From: Cantharellus purpuraceus
Lineage: Eukaryota; Basidiomycota; Agaricomycetes; Cantharellales; Hydnaceae
Reading direction: 5' to 3'
Assembly: GCA_025174535.1 (NCBI GenBank)
Contig: JALBUN010000049.1
Coordinates: forward strand, 1,674,001 to 1,738,000
DNA: 64,000 nt
Position numbers and translations under genes: made by a program. The notes beneath the pieces were generated by a model. That model did no database searches. It was not told the origin of the DNA and saw only the letters and a program-made list of their open reading frames with translations. Of the stretch, positions 55,427 to 64,000 are shown piece after piece. Numbering within the stretch: position 1 is the stretch's first letter; each line of letters begins with the position of its first letter.

Positions 55427-58344
55427 TTATGACGCGGTACTACTTGCGAACGCGCCTTGCGATCCGCTCAAACTTACTATAGGCAACGGCAACGGCTTCT
55501 CCCTGTCCGCACGCTCCCTCTCCTTATCCTTCCGACCAAATATTCCCGCCAAGGGGATCGCCGTCAGACTCATCTTCCTGGGCGCACGCCTCGGCTTGGC
55601 GCCTGCCGTACTCGGCCGTTCTGGCGTCGCCATTGTGGGTGACAAGGGAGGGTTCTGCGAAATCCGGCGCGTGCGCGAGGGTGGTATGGGTGGGATAGGG
55701 ACCGGAGGGATAGAGGACACGGGTGCGGGTGCGGGTAAGGGAGGGATGGGGTCAGGTGGATGGGAAACTGGCATCGGTACAGTAGGGGATGGTAGGGATG
55801 ATGGTGAGGTCGCCGGTCGTGATGGCGGTTTGGAGGAGGATGCGGTAGGGGGTGAGAGGCTATCAGATGGGAAGGAGCTGGGTGGAGGGAGTGGTGGTAA
55901 TGGTGGTACTGGTGGCAAGGGGGACGATGAGGAAGAAGCTGACGGAGCAATAACCGAGGATTGTGCGATAGACGATACAGACGACCTGGATGGTGCCGGT
56001 CGAGGTGATCGAGTATCTGACTCCTCGTCCGTAGCAATGGACTTCCTTTCCGAGGACGATGCTTCCAAGCCTAGCGTAGCACGCCCGGGAGGTGTGCCAC
56101 CAGCATCCAATGCTGAGGGTGGCAATGGAGGTACAGCGACAGGGATTGTTGGCATCGATCGCTTATCTCTCTTGTCCTTCCTTCGAGAGGCGGAAAACCA
56201 TTTCCCTCCGGGTCCGACATCCTTATCTTTATCTTTATCCTTCTCCTTCCCTTTCAATGACCTTGTGTGTGTCAGAGGCGACCCAAGTATCGTCCACGAA
56301 ACAGGCGGAGCGTCCCCATCCACTTTCCGATCGCCTTCCGGCGTTCTCTGGTCTGAATTCGAGCTTGAGGCTTGCCGTTTCTCTCGCTCCTTCTCACTAC
56401 TTCCAGTCATCTTGACTGACTGAGAATGTCGCAACGTGCGCCCTAGCGAGACGCCTGAGAAAAATCCGGCGCTGCTATTGCCGTTCGGCGTAGCTGTCGT
56501 GGTGGGGGGGATGGATGGAGTGACCGTCGGCACCGCACTGGGAATCTCATGCTCAGGCTCCACCACTTTGGGAATATCTACCTTGAGCGGGCTTGGCGGT
56601 ATCGTTATAGACACGGACGCCACAGGGTCACTATCTGCCTCTGCAGCAGCCTCAGCTTCAGCTTGGCCATCAGGGATAGCATTCTCCTCAGTATCGATCC
56701 CGAAACTCGCTAAATCCAGATCCACAGCCTGGTAAAAGAGGACGTATCCTGCGCCACCAGGTGACTCCCCGAAATATTTCGGGATGTCACCTTCTCGGAT
56801 GGGCTCGACACTATCATCATCAAATAACAACCAGGTTCCATGTGCTCTGATAATGGCGATATAGTGGCCATGATGAGGACCCCTGGGGGATATCAAAATG
56901 AGTATACGCTAAGCTAGAGAAAAACAAGCAACTTGCCCTCCTATGTGAACGACGATGGCAAACAACTGATATAATCGATCCGGGTCTGGCGCGTCATCTA
57001 CGGTATTGAAAAGACGCAGCTCAAAGGGGAAGGCGACCCGGTAGGAAAGTTTGATGTACTTTTGCACTTCCTCTTGGTATTTAAAACGTTTCAAATGAAG
57101 CGCGAGTACGTTTGGAAGTTTCTTGATTTTCATGCTAGACCGTATCAGTAGGAATTGCCATACTAACGCTGGGAAAATATCCTACCGCTTCTCAGCCTCC
57201 TGTAGACCCCCACAGCTATCGCAAAAGAACTTGTTCTTTTGAGATAACATCTCAGACGCACTGAATTGACGGAGGCAGGCTGTGACAGACGAATTCTGTT
57301 CTATGTCTATGGAGAGATCAAGGAAGCTTTCGTCGCGGGAGGAGACGGTCTCGCAGGTGAGGCAACGAGTTTCACTTGTGAGCGTGCCTTCAAATAAGGA
57401 GTGGACAAAGGTCTTATTAGGCTGCGGAGGGCTCTGGGATTCCGAAGAATTAGATTGCGATGATGGAGAGGTAGTGGACGTTGAGGCAGAGGGTGATGAG
57501 TCGATGAAGTTAGACACTATTCCAAGTTTAGCTAGCCAAAGGTGGCGAACAGTTAATTATAGACGAACGATCATCCCCGCCCATATCCGGATTCTTCTTC
57601 ATCTGCGCCTCCAAGTCCTCCACAATCTTGTTTAGCAGGAACCCTAAAAACTCGTGAGCGTCTTGATGCATTGTGCTTCGATACAGCTCGTTCTCCTTCT
57701 TGAGTTTATTGATGAAGGATGTCGGAGAGACTGTGCCCTTATCTGCAGGGTTTAATGCGATGTGCAGGAAGAGAGATCGCAGGGCCGAAAAGAGGGTTGG
57801 AGGGGTGGCTGGGATGGGTGGTCCTGGACCAGCAGCCACTGAATTAGGCTGTCCAGTATTTCCATTGATAGGCGGATCATCTATCGACTTTCCTCCATCA
57901 ATAGCAGAGTCGCGCCGTCGGAACTTGAGACCCGGTGGGCGTGAGGGTGGGGAGACGACGGGCTGGGACGCCGGGGAAGGAGCCAGGAGCATGGATCGTA
58001 TTGGCGGGTTAGACTTGTCCGGCGAATCGCACACAAGCTCGCGGAAGGGTTGACAAAAGTAGAGGGCCTGCAAGACTGAATTGGCATAGCTGGTCAAACA
58101 ATGAGTTGCGCTGCGCAGCTGCATGGGGGGGCCCGGGACTCACCAAGTGTTGCCAAACTAGATGGAGAAGCAGCAGTCAGGATGCATGGCCATATATGAC
58201 CAGACGTATACTCACATTTTCCAGGCCAAATTGCTTGTAATCAGCATGGTTCATATGCTTGACGCCGCCAGCCTTTGGTCCATGGGGAGAGTTGGAGGAA
58301 GTCTGATGGGATGTGCCAACGCCCATCCATCTGAACAACTCCAT
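55427..58344 (-). CDS. Ubiquitin-specific protease, USP12/46 (creB) type
   Basis: Deubiquitinase on the minus strand, ATG 58344 to TAA 55429-55427. Exon 1 58344-58216 ends ...KQFGLEN; a 14-nt microexon 58157-58144 encodes FGNT plus two bases of the catalytic Cys codon; exon 3 starts at 58089 with [12 protein letters not shown]. So the Cys box FGNTCYANSVLQ is assembled from three exons. Further: [68 protein letters not shown] (zinc-binding CxxC pairs), [42 protein letters not shown], and the His box [29 protein letters not shown] long Pro/Ser-rich, Lys/Asp-rich C-terminal tail (about 400 residues) follows. Such enzymes act in carbon catabolite regulation with WD40 partners in ascomycetes (creB), but that role is not shown here. 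Confidence 0.9.
58144..58157 (-). other. 14-nt microexon of the ubiquitin protease gene
   Basis: Flanked by AG (58158-58159 complement) and GTGAGT (58143-58138 complement); introns of 58 and 54 nt on either side. Its 14 bases supply FGNT and the first two bases of the catalytic Cys codon. Skipping it would both shift the frame and remove the active site. Confidence 0.85.
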
Positions 58345-59861
58345 GGTAGCTGTAGCCGCCTCCTCGAGCTCACTCTGCAAGGTGGAGAAACGAAAGTTGG
58401 GTTCGTGGCGGCACAAGGAAAGACTATCGGAGTCGGAACCTCCAGGCGCTTACCTGTTCCACACATAGCAACGGCGTCTAGAAACACCCCTCTGGATGGC
58501 GCTACACCTGCGAGGCGCAGTGAGGACGCACGTAGTATGTTGTTCACTTTTCTATATAACACTATTGCTGCCTGCTCATTTCTTACAACGAGACTCTGTA
58601 GACCCTGCCACTTGCTACCGCCGTGTGGCTCTTATGACATCGGCACAAGTGATCCTGATCAGTTCCTGGTCCCTTAATCTTTCCGAAATTCCATTTCGAG
58701 CAGTCCAGCTAAGTTCAACTGGGTTCAAGCTTTCGTTTGTTCGAAGCACTCTTCCCACATGATTTTGGACCCGGCCTTCCCGGAGTGGACAGGTGAGCGG
58801 TAATGCAAGCCAGCAGGTACATACTTACACTGATATCCTCCACGCCTTATCAAACTTTACGTGCTCGACAGGTCCTCGTGAGACTCGAGTCGATCGGCAT
58901 CGGTGACCAATGTCTTTTCTCCCGGTGGAACGTTATCACGCAAGCGGTCTTTTTTTGGTAACCACTCTCTTTCCGCCTAACCACCCATCAGTGCTTCTTG
59001 ATTTGAGTCTTTCACAGAAGAGCTCTATCCTACGTCCCCCTCGTGAATTTCAAAGTGCTTCCCTCCGATATTGTCAGGCGAAGGTTGACTCTCTTTCTAT
59101 CATTCAAAGACACGCAGACCGCCAAACGTTACTTCTGTCCCGTGACCAGACTTGTAGCACGTGGCTTAACCATCTGCGGGCGAAGTCGACCATACCTCGA
59201 TACTAACTTTAGCTCAACCATAACCGTAGTCGAACGGCCATACCCACTTAGCTGTGTGTGGGCAACTGATCCATCCGTACACGCTAGCTGTAAAGGTACT
59301 GTCTGATCCTATCCACGGTTGCAGCTTCATCGCTTTTGAGGAAAAAAGGGTTAAATTCACTAAATGAATCAGGCCACCTGCCTGGTCATTGCACACTTGG
59401 AAGCAGTTGTCTTGAGTCAAACATGTCTTTCGAACAAACCCTCATTTCTGGTTGCCTATGTATGCATTGTCTCCGCGGAGCGGTCATGACTGAGACACAA
59501 CTCGAGGTTGCACTGGAACTATATGCTATTGTGAGCACCACTGCAAGACATATTCTAGAAACGATCACAACCACGTATATCCTCTAACGAGTTTAGCTTC
59601 ACACCAATCATGCACGTGGCACGCTTATGATGCTTAGATCATATCGATACTAGGGGCTCCGTAATCGGCGATCTGGTTAAGCAAGTTCAATGGCCATCGG
59701 ATGCGATTGCACCGATTTTCAAAAGTTATTCGCATTACATTCCTCAAGGGGAGTCGGAGAATGTGTCCAAAGAATATAGTGGTGGAGTAGAGTATATGAA
59801 ATCTATAAAGCACATAACAGCGACCCCGGGCTCCATGCGCGTCAAATACGCATGCCAGGGT
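58345..59861. other. Intergenic region between ubiquitin protease and epimerase genes
   Basis: 1.5 kb with several ORFs of 60-100 residues on both strands, none with family resemblance. The first roughly 300 bp are likely the promoter of the ubiquitin protease (reading left); the last part is the 3' flank of the epimerase gene. Nothing else recognised. Confidence 0.4.
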
Positions 59862-61449
59862 CTACTTCGTGTCGTACCCCTCTGGGTTTTTTGACTGCCA
59901 GTTCCATAAATCACGGCACATCACCTCCAGAGTTTGAGGTGCGCTGAACCCAAGTTCCTTCTCCGCCAGCGCAGGGTCTGCCGTCAAGTCCGGCACATCA
60001 CCCAACCTGTCCCAAAACGCAAAGTCACCATTTCATATCACAGCCCATCTGCACTGCGTTCGGGATAAACCTACCGCCTGCCAATGACCTCCGTCTTGAA
60101 CATTACGCCAGTGGCTTTACGCATCGCCTCCACAATTTCAAAGACGCTCTGACCCCGGCCTTTGCCAAGGTTGAACGCCCTAAACTTGCCCTGCTTTGCG
60201 CCAAGCGCAGCAAAGACGTCATGTCTCTGAGCTGCGGCTGATGTCTTGAGCGCCGGAGAGGCGTCTAGCGCTGGTATAGACGACCAAGAACCTTTGTCGA
60301 TGGAACCGGGCTCGAGCGCGTCCAATGCGAGCAGATGCCCAGCGGCAAGGTCCATGACATGCAAATAATCTCTCACACAGGTGCCATCCCTGTACCATGA
60401 ATTAGTACACACGCAACGGCCGATTTCTGCAGCATACCTCGTAGGGTAGTCGTTCGCGAAGACTTTGAGCACCGTGTCTTTGACTCGGCCTATGGCCATT
60501 TGCGAGAGCAACGGCAGGAGATTACCAGGGCGGCCGCGGGGGTCTTCTCCTATCAGACCCGAGGGATGTGCACCAGCAGGACTGCGGAGGAATGAGTACC
60601 CTGACGGAAGTTATAATGAAGGGTCGCACTTGAAGTACCGTAAAGAAATGGCTCTCCATCTGTCGGGTTGTGCTGTGAACGTGTTAGCTCCTCATGCACA
60701 TGCCCATGGTTCAACATAACATACATAGACAGAGGTCGTAAAGAACACTCTCAGACACGATTTTGGTCCGGCCGTAACAGCTCTCCGCTTTCAAGGGGCT
60801 TGTCTCGGGGATAGGAATGTGCGGCGGGATGCCGTATACAGTGGCAGAAGACGAGTAGACGAAGCGGGTGCAGTCATACTTGTCCATGATCTGAAGCAAT
60901 GACACTGTAGCAGCGACGTTGTTTTGGTAATAGACCAATGGGATCTCTCCTGACTCCCCGACAGCTTTGTACGCCTATGACCGACGCGTTATTACGAGTT
61001 TGAGTGCTTCATAAACAATTACCACTCACTGCAACATGGATGACCCCCCATATACCACCTTTTCCGTAACACTCAAACACCCTAGTCACATCCTCCACGT
61101 TGGTAAGGTCTCCATGGTGCACATCTACCTGCGCGCTGTCTTTGAGCTGTGCAGATGCGTCTACTGGCAAAGCGTCCAATGCAATTCTCGACACGCGTGA
61201 AAGCGCAAGGGGATGCGAGTTGTGGTTGTTGTCAATGGAGATGACCTTGAACCGACGTGTCAACAGCAGGGTGAGGACAATGTGTGAGCCTACGCTGACC
61301 GTCAGGCAAGGATGAATCGTGACACAGGCATTCTACTACACACCAATATAGCCAGCGCCACCTGTCACAAGTACAGGCTGCCCAACAGAGGTCAGATGAG
61401 GTGCAAGTAAATTTTTTCGACTCACACGCAAGGGTTCTTGTGCGAGCAT
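59862..61449 (-). CDS. GAL10: UDP-glucose 4-epimerase (GalE/Gal10 epimerase domain)
   Basis: Interconverts UDP-glucose and UDP-galactose (Leloir pathway). Minus-strand gene from ATG 61449 (MLAQEPLR) to TAG 59864-59862, multiple exons. NAD-binding Rossmann motif GGAGYIG near residue 20, then [29 protein letters not shown] / [30 protein letters not shown], the catalytic YSSSATVYG (Ser/Thr) and CYGRTK (Tyr-x-x-x-Lys), [52 protein letters not shown], and [20 protein letters not shown] near the end. All catalytic residues are seen. It lacks the C-terminal mutarotase domain of yeast Gal10. A roughly 40-residue low-complexity insert ([21 protein letters not shown]) sits before the FRAFNLG motif. Divergent from the F-box gene, 303 bp apart. 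Confidence 0.92.
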
Positions 61450-61752
61450 GGTCAGGCCGGGTAGCGATCGTGATAAGAAAAGAGAGGAAACTGTTGTAGC
61501 CTATTAAGCATTGTCGCAGACGAATAATTAGAGACATGGACACGTTGCAGCACATCTACTCACGACCGTGCAGGGTTCCTAGTGCGATTATTTTGATTTG
61601 TTCGTGTTTCTTCTTCTCTTAACGGTCCGTTTGCGCCATACGCGCGCGCGCTCATACGCGGCGGTCACGGTGGATCAACTAGCAGCGCCAAAAGTTAGCA
61701 GCCACCAACCCGAAACACCTGGTCAATTATACTTGCAAAAGTGGTGATCACA
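61450..61752. promoter_or_regulatory. Divergent promoter region between epimerase and F-box genes
   Basis: 303 bp between two start codons. A CG-rich stretch (acgcgcgcgcgctcatacgcgg near 61639-61660) is the only notable motif. No TATA box seen. Confidence 0.4.
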
Positions 61753-62832
61753 ATGGCGCCAGCAAGCCCCTCTGCAGCGAGTACGACCCCCGGGCCGTCA
61801 CTCCCAGGTGAAATTATCCTTCAGATTCTGGAAGCCGGCTATTACAACCACAAATTTCGCCCAGATCGCTGCTATTTGAACAGCTGTTCTCAGGTGTGTC
61901 GGTTGTGGGCTGCGCAAGCCCAGCCAATGCTGTTTCGACATGTCGAGGTCCGGCGGCCATCCAGCTTGGCAGGTCTAATACAGACTCTCACGCTCCCCAC
62001 CCACAGAAGAAAGGCATTAAAAGAAACTGTCCTGTGGTTAAGGATATGGATTGGCTTTAGCGATTCAGTATCGAGACCAGCAGCCCTCTCATCCCTGCTC
62101 GCCATATGCCCCAACCTATACGGGCTATCCGTGACCTTTCGCGACATGTGGACACTTCCCGAAGACCTCCTAATTCTCCCTCTAAACATAATGGCCTTGG
62201 AGTGTTGCGATTGGGAATGCCGGCTCGGTCCTCAGGTTGCTCGCGTTCTCATTCGCAGCGGATGGCATTCTCTTCGTATTCTTATTTTACGTGGCCATGC
62301 CCCTCTCGATGAAATCTCCCCCCATCTCGTCGAACTTAGGGTCGAAGGCGCCTGCGACTTTTTTGCCTTTTTACATGACTCATGGGCAAATCGACGGCCA
62401 CGCGTCAATTTACGCATCCTAGAGGCGACAAACTTTATAAGATTTGACCCTCTCGTAGGCATCTCTCAGCACTCTTTGGAATCGGTTCAGCTGTCAGGAT
62501 GTCTTTCCCCTGCGGGATTGAAAGACTGCATGCGACTCCGAGAGTTCAGAATTGAGACCCCCATTTCTCGAGAGCTCTTCCTGGCACTTCGAGACTTACC
62601 TTTGGAACACTTGGCATATGTATTAGTACCAACCTGGAGTCCGGACGACTTTTCACGAGAGTGTATTTCCTCGCTACAAAAGCTTCGCGTGGTGTCCTGT
62701 CTAACTTCCATCCGTCCCTGGGACATGAGAATGACCAAGTACATCGATGACCTGGAGCACATTTGCGACAGAAAGCAAGTGAGGCTGGACTGTTACACGA
62801 CTCTTGCGTGTTTCCGTGCGCTCACAGTATGA
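61753..62832 (+). CDS. F-box protein with leucine-rich C-terminal half, 359 aa
   Basis: A single exon from ATG 61753 (in-frame GTG at 61741 not used). The N-terminus has an F-box-like motif: LPGEIILQILEAGYYNHKFRPDRCYLNSCSQVCRLWAAQAQPMLFRHVEV (residues about 20-70), followed by irregular LRR-like segments (LLAICPNLYGLSVTF; LRILILRGHAPL; LVELRVEGACDF; LRILEATNFI; HSLESVQLSGCLSPAGLKDCMRLREFRI). In Agaricomycetes such proteins are numerous and serve as substrate adaptors of SCF ubiquitin ligases. Substrate unknown. Confidence 0.75.
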   Translation: MAPASPSAASTTPGPSLPGEIILQILEAGYYNHKFRPDRCYLNSCSQVCRLWAAQAQPMLFRHVEVRRPSSLAGLIQTLTLPTHRRKALKETVLWLRIWIGFSDSVSRPAALSSLLAICPNLYGLSVTFRDMWTLPEDLLILPLNIMALECCDWECRLGPQVARVLIRSGWHSLRILILRGHAPLDEISPHLVELRVEGACDFFAFLHDSWANRRPRVNLRILEATNFIRFDPLVGISQHSLESVQLSGCLSPAGLKDCMRLREFRIETPISRELFLALRDLPLEHLAYVLVPTWSPDDFSRECISSLQKLRVVSCLTSIRPWDMRMTKYIDDLEHICDRKQVRLDCYTTLACFRALTV

Positions 62833-63383
62833 TCGAAGCCGTCCGTCGCATTCACATACTAATACGCATTTCAGAGAGGGGCCCCCGTCTCAGCCGATAC
62901 TTTTCCTCGTCAACTCGTCGTTCCAAATTATTCACGACTGCGACTTCAAAGCTAACTGGGCAGTACATCCCTAAAAAGGATTCGGTTCGTAGCAGTAAAA
63001 GTCGTGGCATCATTGCGCAGTCTGATGACCATATAGCTGCCATCAGGAGTGGATCAGTGGCTCTGACATCAGTAATCAGACGTGAGAAATAGCTAGGATT
63101 GGATGATGACTAGTACCGTAAGTCTTGTACACAAACTTCACTGGAGCGTAATAGTGACAAACACTCAGGCCTTGTTTGGGTTGAAGATATTTGGCCTGCG
63201 GCCAAGACTCGCCGTGTCTACACCTCCTTAATACATGACGTGCCGCTTGCATGCAGCTCAAAGTGTACATTCAATTTGAACTCGCCACCGACCTGATGCA
63301 ACTTGCCCGGGCACAAGGACTCCACGAAACATGGAGATAATGTATCTATATAATGTATCTATATATTAACGGTTGGTTGTGCT
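62833..63383. other. Intergenic region
   Basis: A continuing open frame at 62763-63092 overlaps the F-box 3' end in another register and looks like a shadow. Probably 3' flanks of the convergent F-box and reductase genes. The repeated gtatctatataatgtatctatatatt near 63342-63367 is a short direct repeat. Confidence 0.4.
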
Positions 63384-64000
63384 TTAGAACTTATATACCT
63401 AGCATAGATGGTTAGCGTGAGCATTTCGGAAATTCATTGCACTTGCTTGATCACTGGTATAATTTAACTCTTTGAGAATGCCGCCAAGTTCACCCTGCTT
63501 TGCTCCGTCCTTCTTACCGGCCACTGCGGCTACTTGGCCAGGAGGGCCTAAGGGAAGAGGCGCCCGGTCAGGACGAAACTGTCAGCATGACAATCACACA
63601 TACCGCATATGAAGATCTTCATTTTCTCTCCAAGAATCGGAGAGGCGACGTGCTGTTTGACTAGTTCCTTGGTAACGTAGCCTGTTGCGCCTACATAGAT
63701 ATAGTTCAGGCATGTACAGTATGGTTCATTAAAAGGCGCACCCTTCCAGTTTTTATCAGACTTGTCGATAACATAGACCACATCGAAAGTGTCTGGATAC
63801 TTCCTTCTGAGCTCGTCGAACTGTTCTCGCAGAAGAATGTCCTTCTCCGACACATTAGCGAATATCAACTTGAATTTTGTCTTGTTGGTCTTGTCAGGGA
63901 GAGCATAATTCAAAATTTGATACAACGGTGTGCTTGAAAAACAGCATTATGAGAGGAATTGCTATAGAGGGCGTGTCAACTCACATCCCGCTTCCCCCAC
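63384..64000 (-). CDS. NADH-cytochrome b5 reductase, C-terminal part (5' end outside window)
   Basis: FAD-dependent reductase that passes electrons from NADH to cytochrome b5, acting in sterol and fatty-acid metabolism, on the ER or outer mitochondrial membrane. The window holds only the 3' exons on the minus strand, to the TAA at 63386-63384: the NAD-binding GGSG/ITPLYQILNYAL, TKFKLIFANVSEKDILLREQFDELRRKYPDTFDVVYVIDKSDKNWKG / ATGYVTKELVKQHVASPILGEKMKIFICG / [38 protein letters not shown]. The ending DQ/VYKF is recovered by splicing a 48-nt intron (63446-63399) with a GC donor (GCAAGT) and AG acceptor. Membrane anchor and FAD domain lie beyond position 64000, so mitochondrial or ER type cannot be decided. 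Confidence 0.9.

Noticed and set aside
55596..56423. 275-aa Gly/Asp-rich plus-strand ORF
   Set aside because: Antisense of the Pro/Ser-rich tail of the ubiquitin protease.

Overview
The window looks like a piece of a filamentous basidiomycete nuclear genome, most likely Agaricomycetes. Protein-coding genes are split by many short introns (about 48-66 nt, GTRNGY-type donors). The protein families are typical of that group: a secreted saposin-domain acid sphingomyelinase, F-box proteins, an Skt5-type chitin synthase activator, a Git3/cAR-type 7TM receptor, TTI1, a USP12/46-type deubiquitinase, and fungal Ty3/gypsy and Ty1/copia retrotransposons. I cannot name the species from the sequence alone.

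Layout. 1-6.0 kb: promoter region with duplicated CACGTG sites, then an acid sphingomyelinase gene (+) that converges on an F-box-like gene (-). 6.0-33.5 kb: a repeat-rich island of nested transposable elements. It holds a decayed, chromodomain-type Ty3/gypsy element (12.4-24.4 kb) broken up by later insertions, two solo LTRs with 5-bp target duplications, at least four copies of a long repeat with GGAACC-type inverted ends, three copies (one nested in another) of a 565-bp MITE with TAA target duplications, GC-rich minisatellite arrays in two related units, and a minus-strand Ty1/copia remnant with gag, protease and a copia-type primer site. 34.0-38.3 kb: a Na+/H+ antiporter and a two-finger C2H2 protein. 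38.3-40.8 kb: degenerate DNA. 40.8-64 kb: a normal gene-dense stretch with TTI1, dCMP deaminase, an MFS sugar transporter, an Skt5-like Sel1-repeat protein, a 7TM receptor, a USP-type ubiquitin hydrolase, UDP-glucose 4-epimerase, an F-box protein and the 3' part of an NADH-cytochrome b5 reductase.

The housekeeping genes do not form a pathway cluster; neighbours are mostly convergent or divergent pairs. The most unusual signal is inside the gypsy element: its LTR and coding sequence, read over about 9 kb, are packed with perfect short inverted repeats (6-11 bp arms, loops of a few to about 20 nt), often one every 25-40 nt. They run through conserved protein motifs (integrase HPQ-DG, RT RFLGLVQYL) where they can only arise by codon choice. 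The few hundred bases I compared in the copia gag and TTI1 ORFs do not show this density. The element is also peppered with in-frame TGA codons where Arg is expected, consistent with C-to-T decay.

All boundaries come from reading by eye. Intron positions were accepted where splice signals and reading frame agree with the known family.
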